Shown here in pieces: positions 54,301-63,155 of a stretch of 64,000 nt of DNA; position 1 is the stretch's first letter; the number at the start of each line of letters is the position of its first letter. The position numbers and the translations under genes are program-made. This DNA comes from Branchiostoma floridae. Its lineage: Eukaryota > Chordata > Leptocardii > Amphioxiformes > Branchiostomatidae. Location: NCBI RefSeq assembly GCF_000003815.2, contig NC_049981.1, positions 8,720,377-8,784,376 on the forward strand, in the 5' to 3' direction. The notes below the pieces were generated by a model. That model saw only the letters and a list, made by a program, of their open reading frames with translations. It was not told where the DNA came from and made no database searches.

Positions 54301-57300
54301 TTTTGATCTATACAGAAGAGAATGACGCCTGACTGGGGGTATAATCATTTTTACTATTATTCACAAATAAAATTGAAAAATAAATTTTTCTCCACAGGAC
54401 AAACAATTACATACAAAAATTATGTACAGTCACTGTGGTATTTCTTTGTTTGTTTACGGTTGTGGTTGGGTGAGTATTTGCTACCACACCATCTGACAGC
54501 AGTCCAGGAATGATCCCCAACCATTGTTGGTATAAGACATGCCAAACCACATACGAAAGCAGGGAACGGAACATAGGGTCTCATTCCTGTATTACTTCGA
54601 GTGTAGAGTCTAGACGAATCCGGGCGAAAAAATTATCTGGCCCGCAAAGCGTTGTTTTAGGTGGACCATCAATTCCCATTAATAAACCATAACTGATATG
54701 AAAAGGAATTTAGATGAAAGCTTGTGTATTACTGGCATGATCATGCACGAAAGTTTCGTGACCCGATCGATCCTCAGACGTTTACATTTATTTGTACTGA
54801 GTGCTCCGGTCAGGCTCCGGGTATTGAAGACGACCTCTAGCGGATAGCGGCTAGGTGCATTTTGAAATGTGATAGAAATTGTTGCGTCAGCTAGATTTGG
54901 GTGACAATTTTTTTATTGTCTAACAAACGTGTGTGCTTACAATAGAAAGCAAAACATCTCCAAATATCCAAGTATCAAGTATCTTGTATGACTGCGGAGA
55001 TATTGTAATCTTGCATATATTTCTGACCCGGAGAAATATATGGCGTAATTTTCAGGCTTTTGATGGCCATAACTCTCCAACGGTATGTCCGATTTTTTCG
55101 CAATAAAAAACATTCTATTTCTTTCACTAACTATCCAATGATATCAAGTTTGAAAAGCTGTGAAGAGTTTGACATTTTTGTACAATTTGAGACAGATACT
55201 CTGACCTTGAAATTTAGCCAACAAATAGCAACATTTGATGGCCAAGTATGTTATATTATAAAAATAGAAGTACATATCTACTAACATTGATGGTTATTTT
55301 TCGGAAAGAAATCTTGCTCAGACATACCTTCTGGCTACCTTAAGTTAGACCAAGTCTGACTGTAGAAACTTAGAATGACTTACATCAACTCTTCTCTACT
55401 TTGCTCTTGTTATTTTGTATGCCCCAAATAAAACATGTGAAAGCCTGCTGGCATGCATAATCTGTTTATTTTCTAATTGGTCAAACATCTGGTCCAAATA
55501 TGACTTCTTTAAAACAAACAAATTAATGTACTCTTAGGTATCCATGTTACCTGTGGATAGTGTTCCGCCTCACATGCTGCACACCTGCGTTTACTGCCAG
55601 CCAGGTTCTTGGTGTTGTTTCCTCCACACTGTGAACAGAACTGGTGGGAAGCATGCCATGACAGGAGAGAGTGAGCCTGTGGAAAACAGTACTAATGGTA
55701 TAATGTCTGTGGCAATCAGATACAGGTCTAGTATAGGCAGGGCTTGAAATATTTTTCATCTACATGTTCATGTAAGTGCAAGCAGATATCAGTAATACCT
55801 GCACAAACACAAAGCATTTTTCCTCAACAAAATTGACTGTAAACAAAGTCAATGACTGCTACTTATGTGTCCATGAGGTAAGTGTCAGACTGACCCATGC
55901 AGATCCTAGTCCCAGTCTTGTAAACTTTTTCTTAGAGTCCAATCACTTTTTTCAAACCTAGCTTCACTTAGTGCCCTCCCTCAGATAGGAAGTTAAATGG
56001 AGGTTCTGTGTTTGAGACCCTGGCACCTTAAGCATGTTAAAGAAGCAACAATTACAACAAGTAGCATTTCCTAGTCTAAGACTGCCAGTTAGAAATGTTT
56101 CTACTAGTACTAGACTAATTGCTTTCTATCTCTACTTGAGACTGGAAGGACTCCACTTAACTTAAGACCACTTACTGCACATTTAGAATCTATTACCTGT
56201 GACATGAGTTGTCCCTCCGTAGGTGACACCACAAACAATGCTTTACGCACGTTGAAAACAGAAGCACCAAAAGTCTCCTCTACTTGTGTCTGAAGGTCCA
56301 ACGGCACATCTTTTGTTCCAGCTATATTCTTGCTAGAAATGTTGAAGGCAAACCTTGCTGTATGCTGTTCAGTACACCCATTCAGTAAGATACATTGTGG
56401 AAGGATTGCTTCTGGATCAACTCTGTGATGAGAGAAAGGCAGAAATGATGTGAGTGAGTGAGTGATGAGTGCACTTGTACGTGTGTAGTGATGAGTGCAC
56501 TTGTACGTGTGTACTCTTGTTTTGTGAGTGAGTGAGTGTGTGTGAGGCAGCTACAGGACATTTTAAAGACAGATGCTGAACACTGAATGATGATGAATTT
56601 TCTAGGGCCCTCCCCTCTGTTCAAATATTTTTGCAATGGCCTAATCCCCCCCACACACGCCAAAAAGAATTTTTGATGGGCCTCCCCAAAGTCTTTTCCA
56701 TTTCTCTGTCTCCCTTTGATAATCTTGATATAAGATAGATTTGATTGCGATCGTGATGTTTGAACAGGACAGCAACCGTCATAAGTTGAGGTGGATTTTG
56801 GACAGGTACTCCAGGCTGAGCTGGTAGGATAGAAGTTCAGTTATTCAAATCTTTCTGTTTCTTTTATGAATGATTGAACATAATGTAGAAGTTAAGTGTT
56901 AATTGAGCCAGATAGGAATCCAGGCCCTCGAATCATCGGATAAGGCATTATCAGAAAGATCATCCATGTTTATGGCAAATCCTAACATCTTCTATGTAAA
57001 TTGCTGAGGAAGTTGCTACTAACAGTATTAAGTGTAGTTGGGACAGTACAAAAGATAATGATAAATGCTTTCACAAGGATGGCCACATGTGCAAGCCATA
57101 CTAGTAACAAGATTGACCCAAGAACTGGCCTTGACCAGGAAATGGCAACACACATGTATAAGACGCTTGTGCATCCGCATGTGGAAATTGAAGAAGATTC
57201 ATTCTTTACTTCTGGATAATTATCAAATTTTGATAGACGTTTTGAACGGTGTCCACCGTTCTTCATCGGTGTCACCGTTCTTCATCGGTGGACACCGTTC

Positions 57301-60300
57301 TTCATCGGTGGACACCGTTCTTCATCGGTGGACACGGTTCTTCATCGGTGGACACCGTTCTTCATCGGTGGACACCGTTCTTCATCGGTGGACACGGTTC
57401 TTCATAGGTGGACACGGTTCTTCATCGGTGGACACGGTTCTTCATCGGTGGACACCGTTCTTCATCGGTGGACACGGTTCTTCATCGGTGTCACCGTTCT
57501 TCATCGGTGTCCACCGTTCTTCATCGGTGGACACCGTTCTTCATCGGTGGACACCGTTCTTCATCGGTGGACACCGTTCTTCATCGGTGGACACCGTTCT
57601 TCATCGGTGGACACCGTTCTTCATCGGTGGACACCGTTCTTCATCGGTGTCACCGTTCTTCATCGTTCTTCACCGTTCTTCATCGGTGTCCACCGTTCTT
57701 CATCGGTGTCCACCGTTCTTCATCGGTGTCCACCGTTCTTCATCGGTGTCCACCGTTCTTCATCGGTGTCCACTGTTCTTCATCGGTGGACACCGTTCTT
57801 CATCGGTGGACACCGTTCTTCATCGGTGTCACCGTTCTTCATCGGTGGACACGGTTCTTCATCGGTGGACACCGTTTTTCATTGGTGGACACCGTTTGAA
57901 ACGTCTATTAAAATTTGATAATTATCCAGAAGTAAAGAGTGAATCTTCTTCAATTTTAATGTATCCTGGATGACTAATCTTCACAAACGTATCCACATGT
58001 TGAGTACAGAGTAGCACTGATGATAAATGCGACACACACTGCAGTAAAGCAGCTAGAAGGAGAACAGAAACAAGCTCTATTGAAAACAACCGGGTGCCTG
58101 ACACACACTGCAACTGAAGCACTGGAAGTACTAACGAACATGACTCCCGTGGATATCTACTAATATTAATAAGAGAAGTCCAGGCTATGGAGTATGCCAG
58201 ACTCCTAATGAAATGGAAGAACTCTCTGATAGGTCACATGTTAAATAGGTGGCAAGTTAGACAACAGGAAAGAACACCAACAACACTGACATTATTACAC
58301 AATTGTTATAGACACAGCATGGGGAAAAGGTTACTAGTAGTGGAACCAGTTGAAGAGTTGTATCAGTACAAGAGTGATACAGTCACTTAAACTCACTTTT
58401 AAACCAGTGCAAATTTATAGAATCTTCAACATGCAGGAGGCACTTAGCAAAAAAGGAAGGAGCAGTCAAAATCCAGAAAATGCTTAGAGAGGTGTCACAT
58501 GAGGATGTCATATGCTTCACAGATGATCAGTAATCCATCCCGACTGGCAGTGGTGCTGCGATTTACCTGAAAGGTTTAGAAAGTACACCTGTGTGCCTAA
58601 AGAAAACAGTGTCAAGGTAATGCAACAATTACATTGGCAAACTACATAGGTTGTTGCTGGCGGCTCTACTTCTAAAGAACAGCAATACACATGGGAAAAA
58701 CATCTTCATAGTCATACTGTGTGATTGCAAAGCTGCAATAGAATCAGTGACACATGCAGGACCGCCCAGAAGTTATAGCGACATCACCATGAAGACCAGA
58801 AAATCATTGTCTGAGACAACAGAAATCAAAACAAGCTACAGATAAACGTGGACCCCGGGGCACATGGGAATGGCAGGTAACGAAATTGCAGACGGACTGG
58901 CGAAGGAAGCAGCAAAGGAATGTATAAAAGAAAGAGCACATCATGATTGCACCCATGACAAAACAAGACATTAAGAGAGAAAGAGAGACAAACTCCACTC
59001 AGAGATGACAGCACAGATATAACTTGTCAACACAAAGTTTCACAACTCATAGCGCTTAGCCGCTATCAAAAAAGTGGGAGAAAGAAGAATAGTAAACATG
59101 ACGGACAGAAGAGGAAAACATACTGCTAAACCATGTGCTCAGCGGGTATACTAAGCTGAACAATATGGAGAAGATAACCAACCCTGAGTGTGAGTCTGAA
59201 TTGTGTAATCACTGCTTGTCACCGGAAACTGTAGAACATTATTTATGGGAATGTGAACTGTACACAGAACAAAGAGAGGAATTACAAAGAGACACCTACC
59301 TCTGTCTGAGAGAAGAGGAAATGCTGTATATGAACACAGAGAATCTAGGAATTTACGCAGAAACAGAGGAGATAAGCAAGGAAGGAGCAGAAAAACTCCA
59401 AAAAGCCATGGTCAATTTTTCCGGAGTACAGGAAGATTTGAATAATTATAAGAAGAGAATGAGAACTATGACAAAAGTGATAGGAGAAAGGAAGTAGAAT
59501 TGAAACCGCCTACATTGTGCAGAAGCCGACCAATTGGAAACAGCAGCGAGTGTGAAACACATGTACACGTGTGTTTGGAAGCACAAAGAGAGATGGAAGA
59601 GAAGGAAAGCACATGTGAACAACTACCGACGTATTGAAGCGGTTAGAGAGACAACAACAACAACATGGCCATTAACAATTTTGTAGGAGGAAATAAGAGT
59701 CTGAACGTGGCGGCATTCGGATAATTTTTCCCATCCCAGTTCAGTATGTAGATTATGAGGAACCCCTGATGGCACCAGCTACAGTTATAGAATATTCGTA
59801 TTGTAAACATTCAATGAGATTTAAGTCTGAAGTAGTGCAACCGTACCATACTACACTGACATATAAGCCTTCTCACGTTAGACAGGAATTCTAGGTAATA
59901 TTAAATATGTCAAAGGGTAAGGCACACAGAACATTAAACCACCGCGAAAGTTTCTGCATTTACAGTATGTACAATAGAATACGCGCATATTATTATAAAC
60001 CCGCACATAAACACATACCATGATAAGCCCTTTCACAGAGGTCAGAACGCATGTGTGGCGACAGGGATTCTAGATAATATGTCAAAGTTGGGCCCCAAGG
60101 CTGTGAATGGGGTTTGGGCCCATAATGGATTTTTTAAAACCTAAAACTGGGTAACCGATATTTCCAGTGCATGCAATGTGCATTGGACAGAAGGCAACAG
60201 TTTGCTCATATTCATGGAGCATTGGGGTTGGTTTATGAATGAAACAGCAATGAACAATCAATGAACATCCACAGGAACTCCCAGGTTTAGTACATTTTCT

Positions 60301-61456
60301 TTTCCTTTGACTATACTGCCAGTCATTCTTACAAGACTTATAGTGGCTATCCCCCTCACATACAAGTTGACACATATAAACACATAACATGCATCCATTC
60401 CTGCATCCATGCTCACTGACACTTGATGGTGGAGACATCTGTTTCAAATTTGATGTTTTGGCAAACAGCCTCCACCCTAGGGTCCCAAGTGTTGCCTTGG
60501 GTTACCACTGACCCAGTTTTTCTACAAGGAAATTTCATAAGAGGTCCAACCATTCTTTCTGTAGGCCTGACTGGAAGAATAACCAAAGAGAATACATTGT
60601 GTTCATATGTAAAATAACTGTGGATGCTGGTAGTTCATTGCTGCCTCCCCCTGTGACCAAATGTGAAAAACAGTTACCTTCTGTACAATGCCCCCAGCAG
60701 CAGCAGTAGTTATCGTTACCCTGTTAGCTTTGAAAAATCCATTAGGTGCCAAACCCCCATTCATAGCCTTGGGGCCCCAAAAGGGGCTCAGAAAAGTATG
60801 CTGGCTAGCCTGCTGGGCCCAGGCTTTTCCGTAAACCCACCATGATAAGCCCTTTCACAGAGGTCAGAACGCATGTGTGGCGACAGGGATTCTAGATAAT
60901 ATGTCAAAGGGTAAGACCCCGAAATTCAAAACAAAAACGCGTCTGGACATTGTTATGCAAATGAGAACAACGATCGCCACGTACAAGGATTGTTTACAAA
61001 TATATATTTCGATTTTTTTCGGGGTTTTACCCTTTGACATATTACCTAGAATTCCTGCCGCCGTAAATGCGTTCTAACCTTCGTGAAAGGGCTTACACAT
61101 GGATTAAATGTTAAGATGTAGTGTTGCTGATGTAAAATGCTGATATTTTCCTTACCGTTTGTGTCCCACCACGGTATTGAAAGCCCTCTCCTTCCCGTGG
61201 CCTTCACCAACAGCGGCTTCATATCGTACAGAACTGTGAACACGCCTCTCTCCAGCGCGTCTTTACACAAATCGTCATTTTCTTTCAGTATTTGCACAGC
61301 CCTGGTGTCCCTGACGTAGGTTGACATTTCTCGACACAGTTTCCCGTTGTTAGATAGTGTTATTAATCTTTCTAGTGTCCGGAAAGGTCGAAAGAAAGAG
61401 GGAAAACAGCTCGTCAAACGGTACATTCTGCACTTCCTGTAGCTGGTAGAGGGCAA
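51122..61456 (-). CDS. NUDT13: NUDT13, Nudix NAD(P)H diphosphatase, six exons
   Basis: Predicted to hydrolyse NAD(P)H to NMNH and an adenosine nucleotide in mitochondria, as known for the family. Exons in order: 61456-61156, 56420-56197, 55676-55551, 53619-53508, 52929-52781, 51322-51122; all junctions agree in phase and give 370 residues. Arg-rich, Phe-rich N-terminus (presequence-like); STYVRDTRAVQILKEND as in human NUDT13; zinc ribbon C189, C192, C207, C210; MAPVGIVLV opens the Nudix fold; perfect Nudix box G250-L272 (GX5EX7REVAEEVGL); NADH-diphosphatase motif SQHWPFPHS 282-290; C-terminus PPREAIAHQLIRNWAE. Exon 2 must use the second AG of CACAGAG. Divergent from CFAP299. NUDT12 is the main alternative, but no ankyrin repeats are present. 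Confidence 0.93.
51400..51500 (+). mobile_element. TTAGGCCA-family element fragment
   Basis: GACAATATGGATGATGACTT, CTGGGAACACAAAAACTGATGC and CTAAGTCAGGATTGTTGAA match the left part of the 63156 copy. The right end is not found before the next repeat at 51713. Confidence 0.5.
51713..52142. mobile_element. Possible MITE with 20 bp inverted ends
   Basis: GATTGTTTAAAGGGATATATT at 51713 is mirrored by AATATATCCCTTTAACAATC at 52123-52142. About 430 bp, no coding content, in NUDT13 intron 5. Confidence 0.6.
52346..52379. repeat. Perfect 34 bp palindrome
   Basis: CAAGGACGTTATATGA at 52346-52361 pairs exactly with TCATATAACGTCCTTG at 52364-52379 around a TC spacer. Lies in NUDT13 intron 5. Confidence 0.95.
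52781..52929 (-). CDS. NUDT13: NUDT13 exon 5 (Nudix box, SQHWPFP motif)
   Basis: Acceptor GTGACAG, donor GAG|GTACAT. Encodes ESLEDTVRREVAEEVGLEV, holding most of the metal-binding Nudix box, then SYMSSQHWPFPHSS. The final SQ-W-PFP motif separates NADH diphosphatases from other Nudix enzymes. Confidence 0.96.
53050..53087 (+). repeat. (TGAG)n microsatellite
   Basis: About eight GTGA repeats in NUDT13 intron 4. Similar GTGAGTGA runs occur at 56450-56470 and 56526-56545. Confidence 0.92.
53508..53619 (-). CDS. NUDT13: NUDT13 exon 4
   Basis: Acceptor CTGTGCAG, donor ATGG|GTACGT, 37 codons plus one base. Reads MAPVGIVLV, KCLLARQKQFP and GMYSALAGFCDM; the intron splits the codon of the Gly before the Nudix box Glu. 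Confidence 0.95.
53620..55550 (-). other. NUDT13 intron 3, no other gene seen
   Basis: AT-rich. Open frames at about 54510-54690 and 55060-55284 show no motif or splice support. Confidence 0.5.
55551..55676 (-). CDS. NUDT13: NUDT13 exon 3 (zinc ribbon)
   Basis: Acceptor TTCCACAG, donor CAG|GTAACA, 42 codons. AHSLLSWHASHQFCSQCGG then GSKRRCAACEAEHYPQ gives a complete C-x2-C ... C-x2-C zinc-binding set. Confidence 0.95.
56197..56420 (-). CDS. NUDT13: NUDT13 exon 2
   Basis: Acceptor CATCACAGAG|TT, donor CAG|GTAATA, 74 codons after two bases that complete a Val codon. Reads LPQCILLNGCTEQHTARFAF and NVRKALFVV, collinear with the human N-terminal domain. Confidence 0.9.
57184..57957. mobile_element. 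Foldback element: 75 bp inverted arms around a 20 bp minisatellite
   Basis: The left arm, starting GAAATTGAAGAAGATTCATT at 57184, pairs with the right arm at about 57884-57957 (reversed: AAAATTGAAGAAGATTCACT). The arms share the TTCTGGATAATTATCAAATT block and end GTGTCCACC. Between them is the minisatellite. The element splits the retrotransposon reading frame at HPHVE, and a similar sequence, YPHVE, resumes on the other side. Confidence 0.85.
57259..57883. repeat. Minisatellite, 20 bp unit, about 31 copies
   Basis: Unit CACCGTTCTTCATCGGTGGA with a GGTGTC variant in blocks and a few GTTCTT deletions. Each unit is itself a small inverted repeat (CACCG/CGGTG around eight bases). Since 20 is not a multiple of three, long frames stay open in all three plus frames; these are artefacts of the repeat. 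Confidence 0.97.
59865..59930. repeat. Partial copy of TAAGCCCTTTCAC inverted-repeat element
   Basis: ATAAGCCTTCTCACGTTAGAC then AATTCTAGGTAATATTAAATATGTCAAAGGGTAA-type sequence, a diverged copy of the end at 61018-61097. Confidence 0.6.
59935..59975. repeat. Fragment of TACTGTAAATG MITE
   Basis: AACCACCGCGAAAGTTTCTGC followed by ATTTACAGTA is the right end of the palindromic MITE found at 46172 and 46742. Confidence 0.7.
60017..60087 (+). repeat. 71 bp direct repeat, left copy
   Basis: Identical to 60839-60909. It is the terminal repeat of the TAAGCCCTTTCAC element, cut off abruptly by the next inverted-repeat element. Confidence 0.92.
60088..60790. mobile_element. Inverted-repeat DNA element, about 700 bp
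   Basis: Arms of about 70 bases: left TTGGGCCCCAAGGCTGTGAA ... AATGGATTTTTTAAAAC; right, reversed, TTGGGGCCCCAAGGCTATGA ... TAATGGATTTTTCAAAGC. No coding content recognised between the arms. Confidence 0.75.
60839..61097. mobile_element. TAAGCCCTTTCAC inverted-repeat element, about 255 bp
   Basis: The first 71 bases are the right copy of the direct repeat. The end at 61018-61097 is their diverged inverted match (reversed: TAAGCCCTTTCACGAAGGTT, GAATTCTAGGTAATATGTC, GGGTAAAACCCCGAAA). It ends 58 bases from the NUDT13 exon 1 boundary. Confidence 0.8.
61156..61456 (-). CDS. NUDT13: NUDT13 exon 1
   Basis: ATG at 61456-61454, 100 codons plus one base, donor ACG|GTAAGG. N-terminus MPSTSYRKCRMYRLTSCFPS with many Arg and no acidic residue before E29 fits a mitochondrial presequence; Met11 is an alternative start. 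Then STYVRDTRAVQILKEND and VLYDMKPLL align with human NUDT13. Confidence 0.9.
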
Positions 61457-61771
61457 AGGTTAAAGTTTAAACTCATGTCCCGTCATGCTCTGCTTTAAAA
61501 CGATACCACTTTACATGGTGGGTATTTTCTCCGAACGACATATCTACAAATTTGGCTACTTCATCAGGTTAATACAAATCAACAAAAGAATACAGAAAAG
61601 TAACGAATATATTTATTTTCATATAACGGTGTGGATATTGCCTTTAAGTGATACAAACTTAACATTTTTGTCTTTCAAACAATGGACCATTCCGAATCGT
61701 TGCTTGGCTACCGGTACTATATTGTATACCATAAACAACGATTCGTAGCACCACTATCACTGAAGGCCAAG
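61457..61771. promoter_or_regulatory. Shared NUDT13/CFAP299 divergent promoter region
   Basis: 315 bases separate the two start codons on opposite strands, so both core promoters and untranslated leaders must lie here or overlap. An X-box-like word GTTGCTTGGCTACC (61699-61712) sits about 60 bases before the CFAP299 start; it differs from the RFX consensus in the second half-site. In-frame ATG at 61682 lies upstream of the chosen CFAP299 start. Confidence 0.55.
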
Positions 61772-62011
61772 ATGGAGGAAGAACTTCCGTCAGGAACAGA
61801 CAACATAGTGACAGAATATAACACGTACGAGGACTTCTTAGATTCCCAGATCACGTCCCTGGATCTTTATTACCTGGAGGATGAGGAGCTAGCGAGGCAG
61901 TTGGTGGAACTAGGCTACCGCGGCAGCGGGGAGGTCCTGAAGCGAGAGGAGTTCGAGGCTAGGAAACAAGCAGCCGAAGCCAGCAGACTGTCCAAACGAA
62001 GCCAGCAAAAG
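61772..62011 (+). CDS. CFAP299: CFAP299 exon 1
   Basis: 80 codons, phase 0, donor AAG|GTAACA. Covers the N-terminal conserved block and a charged helix ending [10 protein letters not shown]. Confidence 0.95.
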
Positions 62012-62778
62012 GTAACACTGACGAGATTTTGATTGTCCTTCTTTTATTTACAAGTTAATACGATTTTCTTTGAACGGTTCCCCGTCAAGTGAGACGTTTC
62101 CCCGTCATGTTGGACGGTTCCCCGTCATGGTTGTGTCACTCCATGTTGTGTTGAATTTTGTAAACTATAAAGCGTTTGCTAGTTTGTGTAATATCCGTGT
62201 TCTGTAGTAATTTTCTTTCAATTTTGACGAATTTTGCTATATTTCTTGTCTTGGGGGGGGGGGTTGCATTGCTAAATTACAGTATCTAAAACAGTACCGT
62301 TTTTCCATGTCTTCAGGCCTTGGCTAGCTCTGGAAAGGACTTGAAGAACCCATTTCTTAAGTGTCTGGCTCAGAGAGAAGAAGCGAATCGCAGTGGCAAG
62401 ATGACAACTATCATATTCATCCGTGACTTCAACACTCGTGGTCAGGAGATCTCTGGCTACATTGACTATGCCCACCGGTTGAAGACCGAGGACTTTGAAC
62501 CGTATTTCTCCGGGAAGAAAAGGCTTCTGCCTCGGCCCTCTGATCTCAGCTTCTACAACTGGGAGACTCAGACATCCACCTCCAACCCCACCCCAAACTA
62601 CCAGGTCATTGCAGAAAGTGCATCTGGCCTGCTGTTCAAAAACAAACGAGATCGCAAGATTTTGAATGTGGATCCCAAGGCAGCCTCTCCAGGGGACAAC
62701 TCCACTCGAACCGTGGTTGACAGTCCGCAGTACACGCAAGTGGTCATCTACGACCACATCACTCGCAGAAAGACTTAG
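61772..62778 (+). CDS. CFAP299: CFAP299, cilia- and flagella-associated protein 299, two exons
   Basis: Conserved cytosolic/axoneme-associated protein (human C4orf22) implicated in sperm flagella and cilia; no enzymatic domain is known. Exons 61772-62011 and 62317-62778 join in phase 0 to give 233 residues, full length for the family. It matches the human protein nearly throughout: [81 protein letters not shown], and ends [12 protein letters not shown]. The start at 61772 (AAGATGG) was chosen over the upstream in-frame ATG at 61682 because homology begins near [11 protein letters not shown]. Divergent from NUDT13. Confidence 0.96.
62040..62130 (+). repeat. Short tandem repeat, TTCCCCGTCA word
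   Basis: GACGTTTCCCCGTCATGTTG and related words occur three times with a spacing of about 25 bases in CFAP299 intron 1. Confidence 0.6.
62317..62778 (+). CDS. CFAP299: CFAP299 exon 2 (terminal)
   Basis: Acceptor ATGTCTTCAG, 153 codons and TAG. Holds [20 protein letters not shown] through the C-terminal [12 protein letters not shown]. Confidence 0.96.
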   Translation, partial: ALASSGKDLKNPFLKCLAQREEANRSGKMTTIIFIRDFNTRGQEISGYIDYAHRLKTEDFEPYFSGKKRLLPRPSDLSFYNWETQTSTSNPTPNYQVIAESASGLLFKNKRDRKILNVDPKAASPGDNSTRTVVDSPQYTQVVIYDHITRRKT

Positions 62779-63087
62779 AACTCAGTCAAAAACTTTTGTT
62801 AAATCAGTGATAGCCTTTTTACTTTCAACTGACCACTGTGTTATCCTGTAGATTCCCTTTGATGTATACCTACCTACCTACCTAGTCCCTAATGATGATG
62901 TATAAAGTGTACAAAACCATGATATAATTTTCAGCTTAAAAACAAGAGAGGAAGACCTACTTGTTTGACTGGACAAAGTTTTGTTGCCGATAATGATTTT
63001 GTCACTTCTAAGACTAAGATGAAGCATTAGCTTGAATGTTTTCTTTTGTTGGTAGAAGTCTGATTCTGAATCAAATTTGTGATACAA

Positions 63088-63093
63088 AATAAA
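63088..63093 (+). promoter_or_regulatory. Poly(A) signal of CFAP299
   Basis: AATAAA about 310 bases after the CFAP299 stop codon, same strand. Confidence 0.6.
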
Positions 63094-63155
63094 GATGGGA
63101 CTTTTGCCTGTTGTACTGATAATGGATCTCCTTAGAATTTTTTTGCCATTGTTCT

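Larger units (their letters stand above)
56990..59500 (+). pseudogene. Decayed non-LTR retrotransposon with RNase H domain
   Basis: Plus-strand pieces in order: KIDPRTGLDQEMATHMYKTL and VHPHVE (57090-57190); after the foldback insert, PHVEYRVALMINATHTAVKQ and HTATEALEVLTNMTPVD (57985-58160); an RNase H domain with ILCDCKAAIESV (58710-58750) and TWTPGHMGMAGNEIADGLAK (58846-58910); and a C-terminal zinc knuckle CNHCLSPETVEHYLWECEL (59200-59260). This is the RT-end, RNase H and knuckle order of jockey/I-type elements. Many stops and shifts; not functional. Confidence 0.82.
56421..61155 (-). other. NUDT13 intron 1 (4.7 kb), nested transposons
   Basis: Holds a plus-strand retrotransposon remnant, a foldback minisatellite element inside it, and a cluster of inverted-repeat elements next to exon 1. 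The stretch 59530-59860 shows nothing I can name. Confidence 0.7.

Noticed and set aside
57065-57973. 302-codon plus-strand frame of repeated SSVDTVLHRWTPFFIGGHR units
   Set aside because: Open in all three frames simply because a 20 bp unit lacks stops; it lies in a foldback element in an intron on the opposite strand from NUDT13.
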